This document shows positions 23,855 to 32,400 of a stretch of 64,000 bases of DNA, piece by piece. Below the pieces are notes generated by a model. It did not search any database, was not told the DNA's origin, and worked only from the letters and a program-made list of their open reading frames with translations. This DNA is from Nonomuraea sp. PA05 (lineage in GTDB: Bacteria; Actinomycetota; Actinomycetes; Streptosporangiales; Streptosporangiaceae), in the NCBI RefSeq assembly GCF_008086045.1, contig NZ_VSEY01000037.1, positions 81,259 to 145,258 on the forward strand. Direction: 5' to 3'. The position numbers were made by a program, and so were the translations under genes. The stretch's first letter is position 1, and every line of letters begins with the position of its first letter.

Positions 23855-24808
23855 TCAGGGCGTCAGGAGGACGCGGCCTGTGAGTTCGCGGCTCTCCAGG
23901 AGGCGGTGGGCGTCGGCGGCCCGGTCCAGCGGGAGCGTGCGCCCGAGGTAGGCCTCGCTGCGCCCCTCCGCCAGCCTGGCCAGCATCTGCGGGTAGTGGG
24001 TGCCGAACACCTGCCCGGCCCAGGCGGGCCCGCTGCACGCGGTCACCGTCACGCCGCGCGTCATCAGGTCGGCGGCGGTGACGGCGGCGGGCTCGCCGCT
24101 GAGCAGGCCGTAGTAGAGCATGCGGCCGGTGCCGGGGGTGAGGTGGCCGAGCACCTGCCCGGCCGGCGCGCCGCCGATGGACTCGAAGACCACGTCCACG
24201 TCAGGCAGCGCGTCGGGCCAGCCGGGAGTGCCGTGGTCGAGCACGGTGTCGGCGCCGAGGGCGGCGGCCCGCTCGCGCTTGGCCGCCGATCCGGCCGTGG
24301 CGATCACGTGGCCGGCGCCGAACTCCTTGGCGTGCCGGACCAGGTAGCTGCCGACCGAGCTGGTGCCCGCCTCCACCAGGACGGTCTCCGCTCCGTTCAG
24401 GGCCGCCTTCTGCAGCAGGGCGAGCGCCAGCGCGCCGGGGGCGGCTCCGGCCAGGGCGTGCTCGGGGGCAAGGCCGTCCGGCACCGGGAAGGCCATGGCG
24501 GCCGGGAGCGCCACGTACTCGGCGTAGGCGCCGAGCCCGCCGGTCACGCCCACCATCGTGCCGCCGATCAGCGTCTCGTCCACGCCCTCTCCGACCTCGA
24601 CGACCTCGCCCGCCACCTCCGCGCCGATCACGGCGGGCAGGGGCAGCGGGAACGGGAGCGTGCCCGCGCGGATCTGGGTCTCGGCGTAGCTGACGCCGAT
24701 GGCCTGGGCGCGCAGGAGGAGCTGACCCGCTTCGGGGCGGGGGCGTGGCAGGTCGGTGAGCCGCAGCTCGTCCGGCTCGCCTGTGCTGTTCAGAACTATG
24801 GCACGCAT
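23855..24808 (-). CDS. MDR-family NADPH:quinone reductase-like oxidoreductase
   Basis: 317 residues, ATG 24808 with GAAGGAG seven bases upstream. Zinc-free medium-chain dehydrogenase/reductase. GroES-like N-domain includes Gly-Val-Ser-Tyr-Ala-Glu and Gly-Ala-Glu-Val-Ala-Gly-Glu-Val; the nucleotide domain has Ala-Gly-Thr-Ser-Ser-Val-Gly-Ser-Tyr (the AxxGxxG of quinone oxidoreductases). The structural-zinc Cys cluster is absent. It would reduce quinones or enones with NADPH. Divergent from a TetR gene with two operator sites between, so it is very likely the TetR target. Confidence 0.88.
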   Translation of the reverse strand: MRAIVLNSTGEPDELRLTDLPRPRPEAGQLLLRAQAIGVSYAETQIRAGTLPFPLPLPAVIGAEVAGEVVEVGEGVDETLIGGTMVGVTGGLGAYAEYVALPAAMAFPVPDGLAPEHALAGAAPGALALALLQKAALNGAETVLVEAGTSSVGSYLVRHAKEFGAGHVIATAGSAAKRERAAALGADTVLDHGTPGWPDALPDVDVVFESIGGAPAGQVLGHLTPGTGRMLYYGLLSGEPAAVTAADLMTRGVTVTACSGPAWAGQVFGTHYPQMLARLAEGRSEAYLGRTLPLDRAADAHRLLESRELTGRVLLTP

Positions 24809-24826
24809 GATGGCTCCTTCAATAGG

Positions 24827-24865
24827 TTGACCGGTGGTCCAGTTAATATATGGACCAGTGGTCAA
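24827..24865. promoter_or_regulatory. Double TetR operator in the MDR/TetR divergon
   Basis: TTGACCGGTGGTCCA (24827-24841) and TGGACCAGTGGTCAA (24851-24865) are inverted copies, and each is itself a near-palindrome of GACCA-N-TGGTC type. The AT-rich spacer 24842-24850 may hold the -10 boxes. The pair would hold two TetR dimers and repress both genes. Confidence 0.75.
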
Positions 24866-24890
24866 CTTGTCCATGGGAAAGAATTGCCGG

Positions 24891-25481
24891 ATGGAACGTC
24901 GAGAGCGGGCCGACGCCGCCCGTAACAGGCAGGCCATCCTGCGGGCGGCCGAGGATCTGCTGCGGCGCCACCCGCCCGAGCAGGTCTCCGTCGAGCGGGT
25001 CGCGGCGGCCGCCGGCGTGGGCAAGGGGACGGTCTTCCACCGGTTCGGCAGCCGGGCGGGGCTCATGGTGGAGCTCATGTCCGAGCGGGCCCGCGAGCTG
25101 GAGCAGGCGGTCACCGACGGGCCGCCGCCGCTCGGGCCCGGCGCGGAGCCGGAGGAGCGGCTGGTCGCGTTCCTCGCGTGCGTGGCCGAGCTGGGGGCGC
25201 GGAACGGGAACCTGATGGCGGCGCACGAGCACGCCATGGCGACCAGGAAGGGCGCCGCAGAGCAGCCCAGGGAGAGTCATCCGATCTACACGTTCTGGCA
25301 TCGGCACGTGTCCGGGCTGATCGCCGAGGGGCGGCCTGATGTGGACGCCGAGGAGATCGCGCACATGTTGCTCGGCACCCTGCACATGGAGCCGATCGCG
25401 GGCCAGCTCCGTGCGGGAGGGCATGAGCGGTTGGCGGCGAGCTTCGAGGTGCTGGTGCGGGGGCTGATCAGGGGGGGCTGA
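24891..25481 (+). CDS. TetR-family repressor of the MDR reductase (inferred)
   Basis: 196 residues from ATG 24891; ATG 24873 in the same frame adds six. The N-terminal helix-turn-helix has Arg-Gln-Ala-Ile-Leu-Arg-Ala-Ala-Glu-Asp-Leu and Gly-Val-Gly-Lys-Gly-Thr-Val-Phe-His-Arg-Phe. The helical C-terminal domain holds Gly-Thr-Leu-His-Met-Glu near its end. Local architecture (divergent oxidoreductase, double operator) is the classical TetR/quinone or electrophile sensor design. It ends in a region of repeated TGATCA stop modules. Confidence 0.9.
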   Translation: MERRERADAARNRQAILRAAEDLLRRHPPEQVSVERVAAAAGVGKGTVFHRFGSRAGLMVELMSERARELEQAVTDGPPPLGPGAEPEERLVAFLACVAELGARNGNLMAAHEHAMATRKGAAEQPRESHPIYTFWHRHVSGLIAEGRPDVDAEEIAHMLLGTLHMEPIAGQLRAGGHERLAASFEVLVRGLIRGG

Positions 25482-25532
25482 TCAGAGGCGGGCTGGGTGA
25501 GAGCTGGGGTGGGTGAAAGGCGGGCTGATCAG
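25461..25532. repeat. Three GGGCTGATCAG copies at convergent gene ends
   Basis: Copies at 25461-25471, 25475-25485 and 25522-25532. The palindrome TGATCA is a stop on both strands. The second supplies the TetR stop (25479-25481), the third the stop of the convergent LysR gene (25529-25531), and together they put stops in all three frames on each strand. Confidence 0.8.
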
Positions 25533-26398
25533 AGGGGGAGGTGGGTGACGGCGGCGCGGAAGGCCGTCACGGCGGCGACGATCGCCGGGTGAGCGCCGTT
25601 CCCCTTCCTGAAGGCGGCCAGCGTGCGGCGGCTCAGCGGCAGGCGGGTGAGCCGCACCCCGTGCGCCGAGCCGGCCGCCGCCAGGTGCGGGACGAGTGCG
25701 ACGCCGTGACCGGCGGCGGCGAAGGCGAGCACGGTGTCGAAGTCGTCGATGTGGTGCCGTACGACCGGCTCGAACCCGGCCGCCTGGCACGCCCTGATCG
25801 CCATCGTGTGGCAGAGCGTGCCGGGCTTGTTGGTGATCCACGCGTCGGCTATGGCGGCCGCGATCGAGGGCCGGTCCGTGAGGTACATCGGCTCGCTGAA
25901 CAGCGCCTCCGTCTCGATCGACGCGTCGGTGACGGGTGGGACGAAGTCGTACTCGTGCACCAGCGCCACGTCCAGGTCCCCGGCCCGCAGCGCCGCCGAG
26001 ACGTCCGCCGGGTCGATCTCGGCCACCATCGGCTCCAGCCCTGGATGGGCGCCGGTCAGGGCGGCGAGGGCGGGCGGCAGCAGCACGCGGGCCGCCGTGG
26101 GGAACGCGCCGATCCGCAGCGGCCCCGACGGGCCGCCCCGCGCGGCGGCGAGCGCGGCCGAGGCGCGTTCGAGCTGCTCCAGGACGGCCTGCGCGTGCTC
26201 CACGAGCAGGTGGCCTGCGGGCGTCAGCGTCACGGTACGGCCTGTGCGTTCGAGCAGTGGCACGCCCGCCTCCCGCTCCAGCGCGCTGAGCTGCTGGGAG
26301 ACGGCCGACGGCGTGAACGTGACCGCCTCGGCGACCGCCGCGATCGTGCCGCGCCTGGCGAGTTCGCGCAGGAGGTGCAGCTTGCGTGGGTCGAGCAT
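25529..26398 (-). CDS. LysR-family transcriptional regulator
   Basis: 289 residues. Winged helix at 1-60 with Phe-Thr-Pro-Ser-Ala-Val-Ser-Gln-Gln-Leu; effector domain from ~88, beginning Gly-Pro-Leu-Arg-Ile-Gly-Ala-Phe-Pro-Thr-Ala, with Leu-Asp-Val-Ala-Leu-Val-His-Glu-Tyr. No unusual extension. Divergent from the DapA-family gene with 71 bases between them, so that gene is its probable target; the coinducer may be the aldolase substrate, which is inference. Confidence 0.9.
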   Translation of the reverse strand: MLDPRKLHLLRELARRGTIAAVAEAVTFTPSAVSQQLSALEREAGVPLLERTGRTVTLTPAGHLLVEHAQAVLEQLERASAALAAARGGPSGPLRIGAFPTAARVLLPPALAALTGAHPGLEPMVAEIDPADVSAALRAGDLDVALVHEYDFVPPVTDASIETEALFSEPMYLTDRPSIAAAIADAWITNKPGTLCHTMAIRACQAAGFEPVVRHHIDDFDTVLAFAAAGHGVALVPHLAAAGSAHGVRLTRLPLSRRTLAAFRKGNGAHPAIVAAVTAFRAAVTHLPL

Positions 26399-26404
26399 AA
26401 GTTC

Positions 26405-26414
26405 AGCTTAAGCT
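26405..26414. promoter_or_regulatory. Palindrome in the LysR/DapA divergent promoter
   Basis: AGCTTAAGCT, a perfect 10-base palindrome inside the wider TTCAGCTTAAGCTCAA, seven bases upstream of the LysR start. Plausible autoregulatory LysR site. Confidence 0.4.
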
Positions 26415-26469
26415 CAAACGTAGAAATTGGCGCTGGTGCTAACGGGTTCTGGTCGGTCAAGCTCGAAGC

Positions 26470-27333
26470 ATGCTGAGAGGAATTCACGTACCGCTGGTCA
26501 CGCCGTTCGACGCGTCGGGCGAGGTGGCCGTGGACACGATCGAGAAGCTCGCCAGGCAGGTGCTCGACGAGGGCGCCGCCGGCCTGGTCGCGCTGGGCAC
26601 CACCGGCGAGGTGGCCGCGCTCGGCCCCGAGGAGCGGGTGCGAGTGATCGAGGTGTGCGCGCGGGTCTGCGCCGAGCGGCAGGCGCTGCTGACCGTCGGG
26701 GTGACGGGCGCCGACACCCGCGCCACCGCCCGGGCGCTGCGGGAGCTGCCGCCAGCGGTGGGGGCCGCGCTGGTGACGATCCCGTCCTTCCTGCGGCCGG
26801 GCGAGCGCGGGGTCGTCGCGCACTTCGAGGCGCTGGCAGAGGAGACGCCGGTGCCGCTGGTGATCTACCACATTCCCTACCGGACCGGGCAGGCCGTCAG
26901 TGCCGCCACGCTGCGCCGGCTCGGTGCGCACCCGATGATCGCGGGCACCAAGTACGCGGCCGGCGGCATCGACGCGGAGGCGGTCGAGCTGCTCGCCGAT
27001 CCGCCCGAGGGCTTCGAGGTGCTGTGCGGCGACGACGTCTTCGTCTCGCCGCTGCTCGCGCTGGGGGCGGCGGGCGGCATCCTGGCCTCCGCGCACCTGG
27101 AGACCGCCGGGTTCGTGGAGCTGGCCGACGCCTGGCACGCGGGCGACGTCGTACGGGCCAGGGCGCTCGGGCATCGGCTGGCCCGGCTGTCGGCGGCGCT
27201 GTTCACCGAGCCCAACCCGACGGTGCTCAAGGGCGTGCTGCACGCGCGCGGCCTGATTCCCACGCCCGACGTGCGGCTGCCGCTCGTGCCCGCGAGCGCC
27301 GAAGCGGTGTCGCGGGCCCTCGCCGAGAAATAG
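26470..27333 (+). CDS. Dihydrodipicolinate synthase/N-acetylneuraminate lyase family aldolase
   Basis: 287 residues, single TIM barrel. Class I aldolases of this family form a Schiff base: the lysine is seen in Ile-Ala-Gly-Thr-Lys-Tyr near residue 161, the catalytic Tyr in Ile-Tyr-His-Ile-Pro-Tyr-Arg near 137, and the Gly-Thr-Thr-Gly-Glu motif near residue 43 binds the pyruvate carboxylate. True DapA makes hydroxytetrahydrodipicolinate for lysine and wall synthesis, but this gene is under a dedicated LysR regulator and away from lysine genes, so a catabolic keto-acid aldolase or similar is more likely. I give no symbol. Confidence 0.85.
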   Translation: MLRGIHVPLVTPFDASGEVAVDTIEKLARQVLDEGAAGLVALGTTGEVAALGPEERVRVIEVCARVCAERQALLTVGVTGADTRATARALRELPPAVGAALVTIPSFLRPGERGVVAHFEALAEETPVPLVIYHIPYRTGQAVSAATLRRLGAHPMIAGTKYAAGGIDAEAVELLADPPEGFEVLCGDDVFVSPLLALGAAGGILASAHLETAGFVELADAWHAGDVVRARALGHRLARLSAALFTEPNPTVLKGVLHARGLIPTPDVRLPLVPASAEAVSRALAEK

Positions 27334-27376
27334 GGCTGGACAGGAAGTGGGGTTAGGGGCTAACTTCTACCGCCAT

Positions 27377-27489
27377 ATGGGTTCCCTGTGATTCTCGCGC
27401 CAGAGGCGCACACGCGTTGAGCTGCTAGCTCCGCCTGTGCCGCCTCACACCGGTCGTTTTCCGAGCCGAGAAGAGGGGGTGGGCCCTTT
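27377..27489 (+). promoter_or_regulatory. Leader with a 4-codon uORF and two short hairpins before ABC-F
   Basis: ATG 27377 starts a mini-frame Met-Gly-Ser-Leu-stop ending at 27391. It is followed by two compact hairpins, GCGCC/GGCGC (27397-27409) and GAGCT/AGCTC (27419-27431). Short uORFs plus competing hairpins precede several antibiotic-resistance ABC-F genes, where ribosome stalling controls read-through. This is pattern-based; the promoter is not clear. Confidence 0.35.
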
Positions 27490-29361
27490 ATGCGTACTGC
27501 TGCTGCCCAACTGGCACTCAACGAGATCACCAAGCGTTACGACACCCGCGTCGTCCTGGACCGCGTGTCCTTCACCGTCAGACCCGGCGAGCGGGTCGGC
27601 GTGATCGGGGACAACGGGGCGGGCAAGTCCACGCTGCTCCGGCTCATGGCGGGGGTCGAGCGGGCGGACAACGGCGAGATCACCGTCGTCGCGCCCGGCG
27701 GTGTGGGGTACCTGCCGCAGTCCCTGGAACTGCCGCCGCACGCCACGGTGGCGGACGTCATCGATCTGGCGCTGGCCGAGTTGCGCGAGCTGGAGGCCCG
27801 GATACGGGTGGCCGAGCTCGCGCTCGCCGGGCATGCCGAGGGTGATGCCGGGCATGCCGAGGGTGATGCCGGGCATGCCGAAGGTGATGCCGGGCATGCC
27901 GAAGGTGATGCCGGGCATGCCGAGGGCGGTGGGGCCGGGTCGGCGGAGGCGTATGACCGGCTGGTGGCGGAGTTCGAGGCGCGCGGCGGGTACCAGGCCG
28001 ACGTGCGGGTGGACGCCGCGCTGCACGGGCTCGGGCTGCCAGGGCTCGACCGGGCGCGCCCGGTCGGCACGCTCTCCGGCGGCGAACGATCCCGCCTCGC
28101 CCTGGCCGCCACGCTCGCCGCCGACCCCGAGCTGCTGCTGCTCGACGAGCCGACGAACGACCTGGACGACCGGGCCGTGGCCTGGCTCGAACAGCGGCTG
28201 CGCGCCCACCGGGGCACCGTGGTGGCGATCACGCACGACCGGGTGTTCCTGGAGCAGGTGACGTCCACCGTTCTGGAGGTCGAGGAAGGGCGGGTGCGCC
28301 GCTACGGGGACGGGTACTCCGGGTACCTCGTGGCCAAGGCCGCCGAGCGGGCGGCGCGGCTGCGGGCGTACGAGGAGTGGAAGCAGGAGCTGGCCCGGCA
28401 CTCGGGGCTGGTCGCCGCCAACGCCGGGCGGATGGCGGCCATCCCGCGCAAGATGGACAAGGCGGGCATGGGCACCGGGGCCTGGCGCGCCCGGTCGCGC
28501 ACGCACGGGGCGGCGGGGCGGGTGCGGCAGTCGCAGCAGCGCATGCGATGGCTCACCGACAACCCGGCCTCCCGGCCGCCTGACCCGCTCCGCTTCACGC
28601 CCACCTTCGAGCCGGACCAGGTGATGAGCGGCACGATGGATCACGCCGCAAGTCGCACGGCGGGCCTCGCGCTGAGCGGTGCGGTGGAGCACGCGGCTGA
28701 TCGAGTGGTGGACGGTGTGGTGGAGCACGCGGCTGATCGGGTGGTGGACGATGTGGTGGCCGGGCTCGACGGGGTGCGGGTGGCGGACGGTGTGGTGGCC
28801 GGGCTCGACGGGGTGCGGGTGGCGGGTCGGCTGCGGGTGGACGGGCTGACCCTGCGCTGCGGTGAGCGGCTGCTCGTCACCGGTCCGAACGGGGCGGGTA
28901 AGACCACGCTCATGCGGGTGCTGGCCGGAGAGCTTCAGCCGGACGCGGGCACCGTACGGCGCTCGGGCCGGGTCGGTCACCTCAGGCAGGACGAGCAGGC
29001 CGGGCCGCCGGAGCGCACCGTGCTGGGGGCCTACGCCACGGGCCGGGCCGGTTCGCTGGAGGAGCATGCGGACGCGCTGCTGGCTCTGGGGCTGTTCCGG
29101 CCCTCGGAGCTGCGGTTGCGGCTGGGGGAGCTGTCGTACGGGCAGCGCCGCCGGGTCGAGCTGGCCCGCCTGGTCAGTGAGCCCGTGGACCTGTTGCTGC
29201 TCGACGAGCCGACGAACCACCTGTCGCCGCAGCTCGTCGAGCAGTTGGAGGAGGCGCTGGCCACGTACCGGGGCGCGCTGGTGATCGTGACGCACGACCG
29301 CCGCATGCGCGCCTCCTTCACCGGCTCCCACCTGGAGCTACGTGCCGGTACGGCCGTGTGA
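27490..29361 (+). CDS. ABC-F ATPase (ribosome-protection/translation-factor type)
   Basis: 623 residues, no membrane segments. NBD1: Walker A Gly-Asp-Asn-Gly-Ala-Gly-Lys-Ser-Thr at 40-48, signature Leu-Ser-Gly-Gly-Glu-Arg-Ser-Arg near 195, Walker B Leu-Leu-Leu-Leu-Asp-Glu-Pro-Thr-Asn-Asp near 218. An interdomain linker (~270-395) rich in Arg and Met precedes NBD2: Walker A Gly-Pro-Asn-Gly-Ala-Gly-Lys-Thr-Thr near 465, signature Leu-Ser-Tyr-Gly-Gln-Arg-Arg-Arg near 547. ABC-F proteins bind the ribosomal E site and free the peptidyl centre; in actinomycetes many protect from macrolides, lincosamides or pleuromutilins. Two repeat expansions (residues ~114-147 in the arm, ~399-446 before NBD2) are unusual. 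A possible attenuator leader precedes it. Confidence 0.9.
   Translation: MRTAAAQLALNEITKRYDTRVVLDRVSFTVRPGERVGVIGDNGAGKSTLLRLMAGVERADNGEITVVAPGGVGYLPQSLELPPHATVADVIDLALAELRELEARIRVAELALAGHAEGDAGHAEGDAGHAEGDAGHAEGDAGHAEGGGAGSAEAYDRLVAEFEARGGYQADVRVDAALHGLGLPGLDRARPVGTLSGGERSRLALAATLAADPELLLLDEPTNDLDDRAVAWLEQRLRAHRGTVVAITHDRVFLEQVTSTVLEVEEGRVRRYGDGYSGYLVAKAAERAARLRAYEEWKQELARHSGLVAANAGRMAAIPRKMDKAGMGTGAWRARSRTHGAAGRVRQSQQRMRWLTDNPASRPPDPLRFTPTFEPDQVMSGTMDHAASRTAGLALSGAVEHAADRVVDGVVEHAADRVVDDVVAGLDGVRVADGVVAGLDGVRVAGRLRVDGLTLRCGERLLVTGPNGAGKTTLMRVLAGELQPDAGTVRRSGRVGHLRQDEQAGPPERTVLGAYATGRAGSLEEHADALLALGLFRPSELRLRLGELSYGQRRRVELARLVSEPVDLLLLDEPTNHLSPQLVEQLEEALATYRGALVIVTHDRRMRASFTGSHLELRAGTAV
27829..27930 (+). 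repeat. 21-bp in-frame tandem repeat in the ABC-F arm region
   Basis: Four full 21-base units and a partial fifth, each starting GGGCATGCC, giving Gly-His-Ala-Glu-Gly-Asp-Ala repeats at residues ~114-147. Units differ only at one synonymous position (GAG/GAA), so they are recent or homogenised. The repeat is hydrophilic, acidic and His-rich. Confidence 0.95.
28684..28827 (+). repeat. 36-bp and 39-bp in-frame duplications before ABC-F NBD2
   Basis: Two 36-base units (28684-28719, 28720-28755; Val-Glu-His-Ala-Ala-Asp-Arg-Val-Val-Asp) followed by two ~39-base units (28756-28794, 28795-28827; Val-Ala-Gly-Leu-Asp-Gly-Val-Arg-Val). They lengthen the segment joining the linker to NBD2 by about 48 residues. 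Confidence 0.9.
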
Positions 29362-29421
29362 CCGCGCGGGCGGGCGGCCTGCGTCGTGGCGGCGCGGGTC
29401 GCCCGTAGGCGGGTGGCCGGT

Positions 29422-32400
29422 TCAGCGGTCCGACTCCCTGATGGCGGTGCCGACCTCGCTCACCCGGTCCGCCAGCAGCCCGATCGCGCCCACCGCCCGC
29501 ACCATCGGGTCGTCCTCGGCTCCGCCCAGGGCCCGGGCCTTGAGGTAGGCCGCCTTGACCGCCGCCCACCGCTCCGCCTGGGCGGGGGTCAGGCGGCCGC
29601 GCAGCTCGGCGAGCTTGAGCAGGTTGGCCTCGGCGTCGGCCGTGAGGGTCTGCGCCTCGCCGAGGTAGTGGTCGTCGATCACCGCTTCCAGCTCGTCGTC
29701 GTTCATGGCGGGCACGATGCGTTCGGCCAGTTTGTTCATGTTGCGGTAGGAGCCCTGGAGCCGGTACGGCGGCTCGGTGCGGGCGGCGTCCGACTGGGCG
29801 GCGGAGGCGATGTAGGCCTGGTTGTTGGCCAGCACCACCTCCTGCACGCGCACCAGCTTGGCCAGCACGCTGAGCATCTGGTCCAGCTCGGGCTTGGTAT
29901 AGGGGTGCGCGAGCTGGTCGGGCCGCACGGTCGGGTCGCCCTTGGCGAGGCGGACGAGCAGCTCGACGTCCGAGCGGTCGCGGCCGGACAGCGGCGCGAG
30001 TACGGGGTTGGAGGTGAGGGCGTTGTCCACATAGCTGAGCGCGAACAGCTCCTCCTTGCCCGACAGCACGTCGCCCAGGTTCCACACGTCGGCGCGGTTG
30101 GCCAGCATGTCGGGGATGCGGAAGCGCCGGCCCGACTCGGTGTACGGGTTGCCCGCCATGCACACGGCGAAGCGCTTGCCGCGCAGGTCGTACGTCCTGG
30201 TGCGCCCGTTCCACACGCCCTCGATGCGGCGCTGGGCGTCGCACAGCGAGATGAACTTCTGCAGCAGCTCCGGCGAGGTGTGCTGGATGTCGTCCAGGTA
30301 GAGCAGGGTGTTGTTGCCCGTCTCCAGCGCGAACGAGATCTTCTCCACCTCCTGCCTGGCCGTCGCGTCGGGCGCGTCGGCAGGGTCCAGCGAGGTGACC
30401 TCGTGGCCCAGCGCCGGGCCGTTGACCTTGACGAACACCAGGCCGAGGCGGCTGGCCACGTACTCCATCAGCGTGGTCTTGCCGTAGCCGGGCGGCGAGA
30501 TCAGCAGGAGCAGGCCCATCTGGTCGGTGCGCTTGCCCGCGCCCGCCGCGCCGAGCTGCTTGGCCAGGTTGTCGCCGATCAGCGGCAGGTACACCTCGTC
30601 GAGCAGGCGGTTGCGGACGAAGGCGCTCATCACCTTCGGCTTGTACTCCTCCAGGCGCAGCCGGCGGCGCTCGGCCTCGACCAGCTCGTTCCTGCGGCGC
30701 TGGTAGGCGCGGTAGGCGGGCACCCGTTCCCGGGCGAAGCGCCTGGTTCTGGGCAGGAGCTCGTCGAGGCGGATCTCCAGCTTGCGGTCCTGGATGCGCG
30801 GGTGCGCGCCGAGGAGGCCGTCCACGGTCTCGGCGGTGGTGGCGCTGGAGTCGTAGCGGGGCAGGTGGCCGCAGAGCTGGACGGCGATCGCCTCCGTCAC
30901 CTCGGGCCCCTGGTGGTAGGCGGTGAGCCAGGCGTGGGCGAGCTGGACGCGCTCGGTGAGGGGCAGGGCCTTGAGGTCCTCCTCGAACTCGCGGGTCTTG
31001 ACCTGGCCGAGCGCGTGGCGGAACCCGTCGAGCAGGTCGAGGGCCGGCTTGGCGGTGACGAAGCCGGCGGGCGCGGCGCCCAGCTCCTCGACGAGGTACT
31101 CGCCGGCGAGGGCCGCCTCGGGCAGGCCGAGGCCCGGCAGGAACGCGGCGATCGATCGGTCCAGCTCGTCGGCGAGTGAGCCCAGGGCGGGCGTGACGCC
31201 GAAGACCGTGCGGGCTCTGACCAGGGACGCGGCGCGGGCGGCCAATGTTTTACGTGAAACCTCGTCCGTCCCGAACGCCCAGAAGAGCTGCGCCGCCGCC
31301 CTGGTCGCGGCGGGGTAGCGCAGCAGCCCGGCGCCCTCGCGCAGGCGGGTCAGGGTGTCCAGGATGAGCGTGGCGTCGTGGTCGTGGACGCCGCGCTCGT
31401 AGCCCTCGTCGTAGCGCTCCTCGGCGGCCCGCCGGACCAGCTCCTCCAGTGGCGTCCCCGCCGTGACGGAGTCGAGGAGGGAGGCGGCCAGGTGCTCGCC
31501 CCGGTAGACGTCCGGGGTCTCGGAGACCAGCGTCTGGTCCCAGAAGGGCCGGGTGTCGCCGAAGGAGCCGGGCACGGGCGCCCGGTAGTCGGTGCCGGTG
31601 ATGGCGAAGTGCATCGCACCGTCGTGCGGGACCAGTGTCAGGTCGATCGGCTGCGTGTTGACGGCGAAGCGGTGGTGGCCCAGCCGCAGGGTCTCGCCGC
31701 CGTCCGAGAAGAGGTCGAGCCGGTCCCGCAGTGCCCGCCCCGCCTCCTGCTGTGCCGACTTGATCCGCCCGTCGAGCTCCTCGGCCCGTACGGCGTCGCC
31801 CAGCTCCCGCAGGCCGGCCGCGGCCGAGCGGACCTTGGCCACCATGGGGTCGGTCGCGAAGTAGGTGTTGACCTCGTCCAGCGAGGACAAGGTGCCGAGC
31901 CGCCTGGTGACGCTGCCGAGGATGCGCTCGGCGGAGGAGAAGAGACGGTCGGCGCGGCGGGCGAGGTCGTCGAGCTGGGTCTGCTTGCGGGCGGAGAACG
32001 CCTCATAGACGTCGTCCCGCTTGGCGGCGAGCTGCGCGGCGAAGTCGTCGAACTCGCCGAAGCGCGACTCCAGGTTCTCCACCTGCAGCATCAGCCGTCC
32101 GAGCTGCTCGTCGCACTTCTGCGGCGTGTCGGCCATGGCCAGCGCGCCCGTGACGGCCTGCCCGAACAGCGCGAACTCGGCGGCGAACGCGGCCCGCCCC
32201 TCCGAGCCGAGCAGCTCGCGCCGCCGCCCGTCGAGGACGGCTCTGGCCCGGTTCACGCCGCCGAGCACCTCGGCGATGCGGCCCAGGATCGAGGTGCGGA
32301 CGGTGGCGTCGGCGATGTCCAGGGAGCCGACGACCTCCGTGACCACCTCCAGCCCTTCGGCCTGCTCGGCCAGCCGGTCGGCGACGGGCGCGGCCTCGGC

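Noticed and set aside
26470..27333. Naming the aldolase dapA
   Set aside because: Family motifs are shared with several keto-acid aldolases; the dedicated LysR and lack of lysine genes argue against a house-keeping DapA.
27829..27930. CRISPR-like array
   Set aside because: Head-to-tail 21-bp units without spacers, inside and in frame with the ABC-F gene.
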